Below, in pieces: positions 12,560-24,004 of a stretch of 64,000 nucleotides of DNA; the stretch's first letter is position 1; each line of letters starts with the position of its first letter. Both the position numbers and the translations under genes were made by a program. The DNA lies in contig NC_089422.1 of assembly GCF_013426205.1 (NCBI RefSeq), forward strand, positions 3,658,001 to 3,722,000. The letters run 5' to 3'. Source of the stretch: Metarhizium brunneum. Its lineage: Eukaryota > Ascomycota > Sordariomycetes > Hypocreales > Clavicipitaceae. The notes beneath the pieces are model-generated. The model saw only the letters and a list, made by a program, of their open reading frames with translations, had not been told where the DNA came from and did not search any database.

Positions 12560-14262
12560 ATATGCGCTGTATCACTGCGTGAAGACCAGCAGCAGTGCTC
12601 GCCGATGGGTATGTTTGCTGTTGTTTCTGTGTTGTTATATTACCGGCTGAACTGTAACTTTTCCTTGCGTTACTTTTATCTGCCCCATCTGAGGGTGCTT
12701 GGGGCTAAGATCATCTCCTCAAGTCCGTGGTTCTGCTGGTAAGGACTTTTTCATCAATCCAAGCCGAGCGGGACACATGGGACATAAGACGGGGAGAAAA
12801 TATCACTCGTTTACTTATCTAGGTCACCAGATAGGATTTTAAATCGACCTCTTGGAATTGCGCCGATGTGAAAGAACTGTGCTTGTTTTGAAATTATAAT
12901 TTTGTCTCGTTGTCTACCAGACTAGACAGGAATTACGGTGATAAGCATAGGACATCAAAGTGGAAAACTGCAGCTGAAGGAGCTCAGAGGACAGATCATG
13001 TGACAAATGGTATTCCGTGACACGATAAGCCACTAGTAAAGACAACAAGTCATTACCGTAATTCCCAGGCGGATAGAGTAGTACGCGACTTGCGTGACTA
13101 TTCCCGTAGGAGAGACAGCAAATAAACCGAGTCCTCAAGAGTATCCCGGGATAATCGACGCATACCCGGTTTGCGTGGCACTTGACATTTTGATGCCTGA
13201 TATTTGAGGTGACTAGCGTAGAAGTGTAAGGCTTCCAGGTTGCCACTGCGGTCGCACAAGGGTTCTTGATTCACTCGATTCCCGCGAGCGGGCGGGCCGG
13301 CGACGAGGTCGGGTGGGTCAACTTGGAAGAGCCCCAGCCAACCATAGCAGCCGATGACCCCCTCGCCGTGGTGATGAGTGTGGGTGCAGACTGAAGGCAC
13401 CAGACTCGACGAGGACCTTGGCTGGCAAGCTGGTCTGTGGTCAGACCGTCAGAGTGGGTGGCTGCCCATACGCTTTCCCTGCTTTTTTGCGTGCTTTGGC
13501 GGCCCCGAGTGCAGTGGCCATGTCGAGTCGAGTCGTGTCGAGTCGAGGTCATCGAGCAAGAGTCTGGTTGCACGCACTCCAGTAGTAGCACTCGGTACGG
13601 AGTACTCCATACATGTATTATCTACCTAGAGGACGGTAGGCACGGTACTTATGTAGTTCCCAGAAATTCGGAAAGGGCAAAGGGGCACACGCTGGCAGCA
13701 CTTGCACCTGCACCCTGCACGGCCAGCCCGCGCTAAAAAGCCACCTGGTTTCTCTCATACTCGGTCGACTTGCTCTTACTCGCTCACACTCGCTCTCCTC
13801 GCAACCCGCAAACCCGCAAAAACCACACGGCGCGTCCTGGCCTGCGAACAGATGCGACTGCTTCTTGCGCATCTGTGCCCATCCCTTCTTCGCAGAGACC
13901 ATTGTCAATCATCTTTTTAGGTTGCACGGTTCTTTGCAAGCCTGTTAAAGCCGCTTGCTGGTCTGGCCGTTCTGCTATTTTGGGCCTGGCGGACTCTTTC
14001 TTCTCCTTTGCTCCTAACCTTCGGCCCCAGAAAAAAAAAGTTTCCTGAGCGTCCGACACGAACCCATCATATACTAGGGGCAACTCGACTCCTCAACCTG
14101 ACGACGACTCGAGACAAAATCTCCTCCTCGTCGTATCATTTGTACCGAATCTACCTTTTTTTCATCGCCTCCCTTTCATCTCCTTTATTGAGCACGCTCT
14201 CTCGTCGACCGCCGTCCTTGCCCTCCCGCCCTCAACTTCTTCCTCCCCTTCGCCACTAGAGA
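12560..14262. other. Intergenic region between the NBR1-like and nucleoporin genes
   Basis: No gene supported. The left part is AT-richer and is probably the NBR1-like 3' region. The right part, from about 13,740, is CT-rich with runs such as CTTCTTCCTCCCC just before 14263, as expected for the promoter and leader of the nucleoporin gene. One TACGGAGTA copy (13596-13604) and a short GTCGA-rich tandem stretch near 13522-13547 are present. Confidence 0.55.
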
Positions 14263-17200
14263 ATGGTCACCTTCTCCATTCCCGGCGACGATGTCGTCGA
14301 ACCTACTACCAATGGTACTCCTAGATCTCGACCTCCGCTACCATTTGCAAAGCGCGCGTATGCTACTGCGTCCCCTTTCGGCAGTTCTTCCGCAAAGCGC
14401 CTGGGGACGCCTCATACTTCATCAGCTAGGAAGCTGTTGACGACCCGCGACGAGGCCCCAGCCAGCAGTCTTAATCAAAGTTCCATCGCCACGGCACGAA
14501 ATATCTTTCGAGCATCCACCATCACAGAAAGCCCTCCCACGTCTTCGTTCTCCCCGAGTATCCCCAATAGCACGATGAAAAAGGTCTTTGCTCCTGGTGC
14601 TACTCCAGAGCCGTCGCGAATGTACCGCAACTCCATCGCACAGGCCACTCCCCGCGGCATGGCAGCCAAGACTACAAACAAAGAACTGTTCCCGATGCGC
14701 ATTGCTTCCCCCCCGCCAGAGTTGACGGGTGAGGTATTGACCCAAAAGGTTCCCAAGGAGTGGAACGCCAAGGGCTCCATCTACGCGGACCAGTTCCTAG
14801 CACATCTTTGCCCCCCCGAACTTGATGAAGAGCAACGCCGCCAATTCTTCTGTGTTCTCGACTTAAGGCGGTTGAAATATGCTGCAAACGAGATCTTTGC
14901 CAGAAAAGATTGGAAGTTGAACGTCATCAATTTTGCAAAGGAGTTTGAGAAGAGCCGAAGCATCATTCTTCTTCGATATGGCTTGTACGAATTCCAAAAC
15001 GTCAAGCCATCCAAAGATGTCCTCAAGAGGTGGCGCCGTGAGCATGGTCTGCCGGAGCCAGAGGATGAAGAAGAATCCGAGGCGACCCCTTCGAAGACCG
15101 CCCCATCCAAGAAGCGAAAGGCTACCGAAGAGTACTCAGAAACACCGGCCTCGAAGGGCAAACGTCGAGCTGTGGGCGACGATTCTGAACCCGTGGTAGC
15201 CTCTGTTGCGACCACCCCGGCCCCCTCCGTCGGCAAGAACAAGAGGAAGGCATCGGTGAGCGAGGAACAGCCCTCAAAGATGCAGAAGCCGACTCCTTCG
15301 TCTGCCAAGTCGCTATTGGAGAAGATCACCAATAATACCAAGACTGCTGAAGGACCAACTGCTGCTCCCGCGCCGAAGTTGAAGCCCTTCAGTGCCAACA
15401 AACCAGCGGCAAGCAGCAGCTTGGCTCGCACTGTCTTCACCAATTTGAAGCCTCCTGGTACTCAGGCGGGCCACGGAGGCGCTGGGAGCAACATTTTTGG
15501 CTATTTGTCAGATGCCAGCTCCGCTAAGAACAGCGGCATCGATGCTGATGCCGAGAGTGAATCCGACTCGGACCAGGATGGTAGCCAAGAGGCTGGCCAA
15601 AGTGATGAGCCTAGTGTTGTCGCTAGTGGCGCTGGAGATACTGGATCGCAGATTGGAGCCAGCTTGTTCGATCGGGTTACAAAAGGAAGCGATGGCCAGC
15701 CCATCCGTATTGAGGAGAAGATCGAGGTGTCCGAACCTGAGCCAGAGTCGGAAGCCGTTTCTGAAGTCGTTTCTGAGCCAGTCTCGGAGAAGCCGGCCGT
15801 TACAGACCAGACTTGGAATCCATCGACCACGCCCATCAAATTTGCGCCATCTTCTACTCCCGCCGCTGCTGGTTCCTTTTTTGGCACTTCGGGGGCTAAC
15901 TCTGGAAGCACCATCTTTGCTCCCAAGGCGACTGCGGCGTCCAATTTCTTTGCTACCACAAAGCAGGAGCAGCCAGCTGCCAAGGAGTCGTCGACGGGGG
16001 CCAATGCGAGTGAGGGCGGCAGAGATGGCGGCGAGTCGGACAAGGAGAACGAGTCGCAATCGTCTAAAAAGAGCCTCTTTGACACCAAGCCCGCGGCAGC
16101 ACCATCGCCTTTTGGCTCGTCACTTCAGTCTAAGCCAGCCGCAGCCGAAGTACCAAAAGCTGCCGAAGCCCCCAAACCGGTCGCTAATCTCTTCGCAGCC
16201 AAGCCTGATGCTGCGAGGCCTGCCGAGACGACAACAGCAACCAGCGCATCCAACCTGTTTGGTCAGGTCAGCAAACCTGCCGAGTCAACCTCATCCACCC
16301 TGTTTGGAGCCAAGCCCACCGAGCCTGGGAAAGTTACAACTGCTGAAGGCCCCAAGCCCGCAGCCAGTCTGTTTGGCAATACTTCTTCTTTTACAGCCGC
16401 GCCTGCAACAGGCAATGCTGGAACTCTCTTCGGATCCAAGCCTGCCAGCACTGCCAGCGGCATTTTTGGAGGTGGTGCCGCGACTCCCACTACACAGCCG
16501 CAGCAATCTTTGTTTGGAGCCGCGCCCGCAGCCACGACCGACTCAACTGCTGCCAAGGCAGACACGCCGAAGCCATTTTTCAATTTTGGTGGCAGCAATA
16601 CCGGGGCTCCATCTGCGACTGCATCCAAGCCTCAGTTTAGCCTGCCACAGTCACCTCCCTCTTCGGGAAACAATATGTTTGGTAGCCCCATGAAACAGGA
16701 TGACCCGTCTCCCGCTAAGAAGAAGATGTTTAATGGTGGTAATGCGGACGGAAGCTCAGCTCCTTTGTTCAATTTTGGTGCTACCAGCCAACCGCCAGCC
16801 TCTACGTCTGGTATCTTTGCGGCATCATCAGCACCTGCGCAAGATGGTAGCACCGCCAGCGCTGCCCCCATCTTTGCTGGTGCATCGTCAAACACTGGTT
16901 CCGGTTCGGCCGGCTTCACCTTCAACTTTGGCGGCGCGAGTACCGACGGAGCAGCAAAGGGCAGCTTCAACAACCCCTTTTCCTCGGCAGGCGGCAACAA
17001 CGCTACGACGGCGGCTGCGCCTGGTTCCGGGGCTGCCTTTCCTTTTGCCGCTGGATCTACGCCTGCTGGAACCTCTCCCTTTCAGTTTGGTGGTAGCAGT
17101 GGCAACGCATCCACGTCAACTGGCACCGGTGGCCTGGTGTTCGGAGCAAACCAAGGTACCAACAATGCAGCTCCCATATTTGGTGGCGCCTCGGGATCTG

Positions 17201-17924
17201 GCAGCGCTCCTTCTTTCAATTTCTCGGCTGGAGGCGCCGCGCCACAGGGGACTGGTTCCGTGTTTGGTTCCAACCAAGCTGTCCCGGCCTTCAACCTCCA
17301 GCCGCCAGCTGGTGGATCTACAACCACCGGAACCAGTAAGTCTCCTTTTCCGAACCGGAAAATTGCGCCGCTAAAGCGACGGGTATAGACTCTCCGTTGA
17401 ATTTCGGGGGCGGCTCAAGCTTGGCCACAACGCCGGCTGCTGGGACTCCGGAGCCCTCAACGCAAGCAGACACAGCCAAGGATGGCGAAGCGACCAACGA
17501 AGATGGCGAGAAACACGAGCAGATTAACCTAACGGACAGCGTCAACGACGAGGAGGAAGTACGTCATGAAGTTCGAGCCAAGGTTCTCAAGTTTGTTCCC
17601 GCATCTGAGAAGTCGGACGAGGATAAGCCCAAGTCGAAGAGCCCTTGGTCCACGCAGGGAGTAGGACAACTGCGACTGTTGCAGCATAAAGAGACGAAGC
17701 TTGTCCGACTACTGTTGCGTGCGGAACCGCGTGGCCACGTGGCCCTCAACCGTGCACTGCTGCCAAACTTGACATACAAGGCCGATGAGAAGTATGTCAA
17801 ACTGACAACGTCGAACGAGAAGGGAGATGGGTTGGAGACGTGGATGCTTCAGGTCAAGACAAAGGACCTTGCCAAGGAATTGGCAGAGTCGCTGGAGAAG
17901 AATAAGGAAGCCAATAAGAAGTAA
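14263..17924 (+). CDS. FG-repeat nucleoporin with C-terminal Ran-binding domain (Nup2/Nup50 type)
   Basis: Exons 14263-17335 and 17389-17924 give about 1,202 residues. Residues ~150-265 form a helical, charged segment (LTGEVLTQKVPKEWNAKG ... LKRWRREHGLPE). Basic clusters PSKKRK (~282), KGKRR and KNKRK follow, likely nuclear-localisation or karyopherin sites. Residues ~400-1,030 are low-complexity with many FG-type repeats (LFG, IFG, FNFG, FGGS). After splicing, residues ~1,063-1,190 match a RanBP1-type domain (VRAKVLKF, GVGQLRLLQHKET, RLLLRAEPRGHVALN, WMLQVKTKDLAKE). Such basket nucleoporins bind importin-alpha and RanGTP and help cargo release inside the nucleus. The intron (17336-17388) is only 53 nt, has a strong GTAAGT donor but a poor branch site, and stays open when retained (see findings). 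The start ATG follows a long CT-rich leader; no alternative upstream frame is sensible. Confidence 0.9.
17336..17388 (+). other. 53-nt intron that can be read in frame as an alternative basic C-terminus
   Basis: If this intron of the FG nucleoporin is not removed, translation continues for 17 codons (first completed across the exon end) and stops at a TAG that overlaps the 3' splice-site AG. The added tail reads SKSPFPNRKIAPLKRRV. The donor is consensus GTAAGT. The only branch-like element is CTAAAG, and there is no pyrimidine tract before TATAG. Retention would replace the Ran-binding domain with this tail; whether the retained form is made cannot be told from DNA. Confidence 0.6.
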
Positions 17925-18378
17925 AGTAATTAAGTTAATATGGTCTGAAGAATGGACGAGCATTGAGCATAGGAAAGGCGCATGCCAACGTTGCTAGTTG
18001 GATTGGTCATAAAAACAGGTAAGGTATAGGGAGCATCAAATCACCGGCGTTGTTAGAGCATTGCAATCGTCACATTTGTTTTTGAGATTCTCAAGATGTG
18101 GTATATGGTATTGGAAGTGTATATTTTCTGTAAAATGGAATATTTACTGCTTGAAGCTTTGTGTCTAGGCCTACGAAGCCCATATAATTTGATATCTATT
18201 CTATGTACACGTAGTTGTGAAACGCGGGGGCGGGGTCCCATCCATCCATGTCCACGACTAAAAAAAATGCTCCCACAGGACGACAGAGCAGCTCCAAACC
18301 AGACCAGTCGCGTCGTCGCGTCTTGGGTCGACCGCCGGGCAACCTTGAGCTTGCAACGTTCTTGTGCAGCCAGCCACC

Positions 18379-20474
18379 ATGCCACGGTTTGTTCTCTCCA
18401 TCCAGAACCTACTGGCCGTTGCAGTATTCAGCTGACTCGTCTCTAGGGAGATTATTACCATTCAGGCCGGACAGTGCGGCAACAGCAGTACGTACTTTTC
18501 TCCCCTTTGGCTCTCTGTCCGCCTCATGGCGGTGACGTGACCATGCACCATCCATTCCCATCCCCCGACCTGCGTTGCAAAGTTGCTCTCGACACGTTGG
18601 TGGGACTTTTTCAGGAGACCGAGGCCGATGCTGACGGGAGTTTTACTCGCCCTTTAGTTGGCAGCCAGTTCTGGCAGCAGCTGTGTCTGGAGCATGGCAT
18701 TAGCCAGGACGGCAACTTGGAGGATTTTGCGACCGAGGGCGGCGACCGCAAGGATGTGTTTTACTACCAGAGCGACGATACGAGGTATATCCCGCGGGCG
18801 ATTTTGATTGATCTTGAGCCGAGGGTAGGTTTTTTTTTTGGGGCCTCGCTTCGCTCGCTTTGGCTGGGGGGCGGTTTGTCTGGAAGATTCTCAAATGTCC
18901 ATGTTTCTGTCTACACGAGCGCGGCAAGGAGTTGCTCTTCCGTCCAGATATGACGAAGCGAGGAGTTGTTTGAGTCTACACATCAACCCTCCCTCATCCG
19001 CGAGCGCAGCGAGGAGCAAAACCAAGGAGTTCAAACTGACAAGCGCAGGTAATCAACGGCATCCAAACCGGCCCATACAAGAACATCTACAACCCCGAAA
19101 ACTTCTACGTCGGCAAAAATGGCGTGGGCGCCGCCAACAACTGGGGCGACGGTTACCAGTCTGGTGAGGCTGTCTGCGAGGACATCATGGAGATGATTGA
19201 CCGCGAGGCCGACGGTAGTGATTCCCTCGAGGGCTTCATGATGCTGCACTCCATTGCGGGCGGTACGGGCTCCGGCTTGGGCAGCTTCCTCCTGGAGCGG
19301 CTCAACGATCGGTTCCCCAAGAAGATTATCCAGACGTATTCCGTGTTCCCAGATACGACGAACTCGGGTGATGTGGTGGTGCACCCGTACAACAGTATCC
19401 TTTCGATGAGGCGGCTAACGCAGAATGCGGATTCGGTTGTGGTGCTGGATAATGGGGCGTTGTCGCATATTGCGGCTGATAGGCTGCATGTTCAGGAGCC
19501 GAGTTTTGGACAGACGAATCAGTTGGTATGTTTTTGGTTTTATTGAGAGGGCAGATGTTTGACTTTGGTTTTTGGCCTAGGGTTTGTGGTCCGGGAGGGA
19601 GCATCTTGTTGTTCCAAGTTCTGGACTGTGAACTCTGTCGAAAAAAAGCCCTCACTGCTTGATTTCACGTTCTGCAGTGGGAAATTATCAGAGACAAAGC
19701 CGTTGCTAACATGAATAGGTTGCTACCGTCATGTCGGCTAGCACCACGACTCTCCGATATCCAGGCTACATGCACAACGATCTCGTCAGCATCCTCGCGT
19801 CCCTCATCCCAACTCCTAGATGCCACTTCCTCATGACAGCCTACACCCCCTTCACAGGCGATCAAGTCGAACAGGCCAAGACTGTGCGAAAGACTACAGT
19901 GCTCGACGTCATGCGCCGACTCCTCCAGCCCAAGAATCGCATGGTCTCTACTGTTCCCGGCAAAAAGAGCTGCTACATTTCCATCCTGAACGTGATCCAG
20001 GGCGAAGTTGACCCCACAGACGTCCACAAGAGTCTACTGCGTATTCGAGAACGTAGACTGGCGACGTTTATCCCCTGGGGTCCGGCGAGTATCCAGGTAG
20101 CCTTGACCAAGAGGAGCCCGTACATCCCTATGAGCCACAGGGTTAGTGGGCTCATGCTTGCCAACCACACGAGTATTGCGACTGTATGTTCTTCGCAAGC
20201 CAATGACGAAACGTTTCGGACAATGTATTAACACTGCGGGTAGTTGTTTAAACGCATCGTGAGGCAGTACGATGGTATGCGCAAGCGCAACGCCTTCATG
20301 GAAGGGTACAAGAAGACGGCTCCTTTTTCAGAAAATCTCAACGAGTTTGATGAGGCGAGGGAAGTGGTGGCTGACTTGATTGCCGAGTATGAAGCTGCTG
20401 AGGATGCAGATTATTTAAGTCCTGATAATGGTGAGAAGGCGACTTCTGCAGAGACGGATAGGAGGATGGGGTGA
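18379..20474 (+). CDS. gamma-tubulin
   Basis: Six exons, 18379-18386, 18447-18487, 18658-18824, 19049-19525, 19719-20183 and 20244-20474, total 1,389 nt and 462 residues, the usual size for fungal gamma-tubulin. The start [15 protein letters not shown] is assembled across an 8-nt first exon and a 41-nt second exon. The family is certain from [29 protein letters not shown], the nucleotide-binding loop AGGTGSG (~143), [33 protein letters not shown] and [19 protein letters not shown]. It nucleates microtubules in the gamma-tubulin complex at spindle pole bodies and is normally essential. The C-terminal tail after [11 protein letters not shown] is short and variable, as in relatives. Introns of 60-224 nt, two of them within the first 110 coding bases, are typical of fungal tubulins. 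It is followed by a convergent Hsp70-like gene. Confidence 0.96.
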
Positions 20475-21194
20475 GTCAGAAGATTTAGGTTTGTGGTTTA
20501 ATAAGGGATGGGCTTGGCGTTTAGGTTACGTTTATATACTGCTAGGCATGCATTTGATGAGGTCATGATAGATTGATAGTTAACTCCTATGTCTGTTCCT
20601 ATTCTGTGTCCAGTCACGATTGTGTTGTTATATTACAGTCTGGCAGAATATATTCACCCACCGTGAGGTATACACCCTCGAGGAAAACACAGAGTACACG
20701 CATCGCGATGCGTTAAACACACTAGCCGAGGTGGTGAAGACACCAAGGAACTAGTTAAAAAAGAAATGACGGCACCATGTACGTACTAGATTATTCCCAC
20801 CGCGGAGTGATATACCATAGTATAAAACGTGATAGCCAGGTATCTGATCTGGTTAAATACATTTTGCCTCCCACCGTTGGAGCGCGTTCAAATGTGTAAG
20901 TTATGGTAAACACTTGGTGCAACTCGTATCCATTGGGCCAGTCTACCTGCCTTTACGATCTATCAAACGTCAAAACGAAACCTGCATCTCAAATGTAGAA
21001 CCACGATGTCTGTACCTCCTCAACGCATATTTTAGCCTCCGATCGGGCTCTGTAGTAAGAGAAAACATCCGCGGTCAATTCTCAAAAAAACAGCAACAAC
21101 AACATTCTGTCTGTATACTTGTTGTGACATCTCATTTTAATAGAGTGCGGTTAGAAACTCGGGGAATAGGAACAATTTTAAAATGCTTGGGGGT
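20475..21194. other. AT-rich spacer between convergent genes
   Basis: About 720 bases separate the stop of gamma-tubulin from the stop of the Hsp70-like gene on the opposite strand. The sequence is visibly AT-richer than the gamma-tubulin gene and has no coding frame of interest; it presumably holds both 3' ends. It marks the left edge of a compositionally different segment that runs to about 26.8 kb. Confidence 0.55.
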
Positions 21195-23574
21195 TTATTT
21201 GTAGTCGACGTTGACAGATCCCATGGTTTTACCATTAACTTCTAGAGAAAATGTCATAATCGCAGACTCGAGAGAGACTACAAGATCGTAGTTGACTTCG
21301 TAGCTATAAATAAAGATGTTAAAATAATATCGTGGTATTTGGTAATACACGGGGTTTGGTCGTCAGACGTACTAAGTCACTCCATGCGGGTCTTAAAGAA
21401 ATACGTCAGTCAACGTTTAGTTAAAAAAAAACAAAGTACTTGTAGCAAACCTTTCTTTCTGATCAGGTGAGATCTGGGTAAACTGGTAAGGTCAGATCGC
21501 ACTGAGCAATTCACCTGCATACTTCTCGCCGCGGATGGGTAGACCGGGGCCGAACTGTATTCATTTGTAAGCGGCAATAATACCGTTAAATGGGTTGAAA
21601 GCCTACCTGTCTTGACATTCGTAAAGGGTACTACGGTGAATAAGATCTGATTTTTTATATCCCTTTTCTACAGTTCTGTGAAAGGGAAACTTGATTTTTT
21701 GGTCGCGCTGAATATCGTCTCCTTTTTCAATAAACCATGTCATCTTCAATTAGAGAATTAGATCGGATCCTAAAGGCAACCAGTGCAATGATCAAGTACT
21801 CGCCTTCTTCACCCCAATTGATCCATCTCTACGGATCAACGTCAATTGTCCCGCGTCTTTGAGTGCATTGTAAGGATATCGCCCCCGTGTCCCGTAGTGT
21901 TTGGTTGCTGAGGTACTCGTCACTCGAGCCTGGCCGGGAAGTTTAGAGAGCACAGCACCTCTGTGATACGGCATTGGTTATTTGGTTTCCGCACTTTCAC
22001 TCAGCGTAGCACTTACTTCACAATGGCAGCCCATGCGTCCTCTGGCTGGAGGACTTAGATGGTTGGGAAATGGGCTTCAACTCTGTCTCTCAGATACAAA
22101 CTTCCTCCAAAACCCCCCACCAACATTATTCCCTATTCAACATTAGCGGATCGTTTCAGTTAATAAGCAGCACGGGTTCTTCTCACGGTAACATCTTTTC
22201 CGTTTCGCTTGATTACGCCTTGGGTGACCTGCTCTGCGATGAGATTGATAATGTCTTGGATCAAGGGTTCAAATATGAGTTGTACATCCTTTCTGGAGGG
22301 TTGAGAGTTAGCATACCCGGATGATAGTCTGGAGTCTGGGCCTTGCTCTCACTTACCCCGTCATTCTCCAGGTGCTCGACACCAAACCTCTCGTGGGATC
22401 ATCCCGGAGGCGAGATAGTGGAAACGGGACTAGAAATTCCTCGTCTGCACTCCCACGAAACGCTTTTTTGATCTCCTTGTCGAATTGTCGCTGTGCACTT
22501 GCCCAACCTGTGGTTCCTTGCAAAGTCTGCCACTGTTCTTGTCCTACGAGAGCCTGAACGGCTGCTACAAATCTCTGGTTCAGGCCTATCGATCCGCTCA
22601 TTCCACCTATCAATTGATGCTTTCATTAGTGATGCTTATTATCATAGGAGACTGCACGCCTCACCTGTTCCTGGGACCAGTTCTTTGACTTCTAAGCACG
22701 GATATACGGCCTCTACCTCGTACGAGATCAAATCGACGGTCCCGCCACCGGCATCGCAAACGACAAAAGCATCGCCGTTTTGAAGAGCAAAGTCAAGTGA
22801 TTGAGCCGTATATAAAGCCGCCGCTTCAGGCTCCTTGACAAGCGTAACAGGATGAATTCCGGAGGTTTGAGCAGCCTACAAAGATTCAATTATAGCACTA
22901 GCACGGCGCATTCGCATGTTGAGACTTACTTGCATGGTTGCATGTTTGGCTGCGTCAGACCACACAGCTGGCACTAAAATTCCGGGGTCAAACATTAATC
23001 TCTCTTGGACAAGATTGGTTCGTCTTACCTGTCAGTACGAACTCTTTGGAGCAGAGCTCCATGTATCCCCGAGGCACTTTCTTCGAAATCTCCGCTAGAG
23101 CATGTTGGTAGACTTTACCAATAAAATCCGCCGCAACTTCCACCGCAGTTTTGGGCAATGAACTTAGGTCTTTCTGCACATTCTCTGGGGATAGATATGC
23201 CGGACGCTTTTGAGATGGGTCAAGGAGAAGTTTAATGCCAACTATTGCGGTAGATGGATCCTCAACTGAAGCCCCCCATTTGAAGTCACTGAGCTTCGCT
23301 TCATCGTAGCTTATTAGAGTAGGGATTTTCGGAACTGACATGCCTCGGGTACCTTTGGTATATATGTTAGTAATTGTAACTTAAGACATATAAGAGAATC
23401 AACATTAGCCCCAATACCTGGCCAGTCCAAGATTGCCGCAGGCTTGGGGTCGCGCTTATTTGCAAAGCAATAAGCCACACCGGAATAGGTAGTTCCAAAG
23501 TCCAAAGCTATAATGAGCATTTCATCTGTAGATTCGTCTGATATGGAAGACGCCTTTCGCTTTGTTCGTGCCAT
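21195..23574 (-). pseudogene. Hsp70-like ATPase gene, 12 exons, one in-frame stop
   Basis: Read on the minus strand, exons are 23574-23418, 23352-23029, 22973-22930, 22875-22665, 22606-22357, 22292-22187, 22132-22017, 21960-21804, 21743-21607, 21554-21451, 21391-21373 and 21303-21195. They sum to 1,734 nt, 578 codons in one frame. Hsp70 motifs are intact: phosphate-1 ALDFGTTYSGVAY (~23), KEPEAAALY, phosphate-2 CDAGGGTVDL (~215) and adenosine motif GIMLVGGFGGSLYL (~365). Family-typical later blocks KHYGTRGRYPYN, MTWFIEKGDDI and the end MGSVNVDYK are also present. Codon 390 (22057-22055) is TAA, just after the nucleotide-binding half, so translation would give 389 residues. Intron 8 starts GC instead of GT. 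This is the divergent fungal Hsp70-like family of ~580 residues, not a canonical chaperone. It is either a very recent pseudogene, a truncated functional protein, or a sequencing error at one base. Confidence 0.8.
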
Positions 23575-24004
23575 TTTGAACAGAGATCTTTACGGCAGGT
23601 AGCCGTGTATTGTTGCCGGACAAGGAGTCTGTGTAGCTAGCTTGAGTGTAGGAAGTGCAATATCCTTAACCTGGAGAGAAGGTCAGGAAGTCGAGATGTT
23701 GGCATCTAGATGTTTCTTTCGAAAGAAAAAAAAATAGAACTGGTTCAATGTTGGCAACACTCACAGTTGACAGTTGACAGCCAGATGGTTTGGACTATTG
23801 GAAGGCGTGACCTGGTTCTCATACTACGCTCACTTTCATTTCATCTTGAAACGACTACAAACAGTGATCCTAAACAGTAAACCAGGCCATTTCAAGAAAA
23901 TTTCTTATCCAAAACAACTCCTCATTTGTGAAGACTCTCGAGCATCTCCCCCTTATTTACGCCATCGAATACTAGACCATCAGCTATCTCTCGCCTTTCC
24001 AAAT
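23575..24004. promoter_or_regulatory. 430-bp shared intergenic region between divergent genes
   Basis: The start codons of the Hsp70-like gene (minus) and the coiled-coil gene (plus) face away from each other across 430 bases, so one region must hold both promoters. It contains a small tandem of ACAGTTG at about 23763-23779 and an A-rich run near 23730. An ATG at 23774 is in frame with the coiled-coil gene and would extend it by 77 residues, which I consider less likely. Confidence 0.5.
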
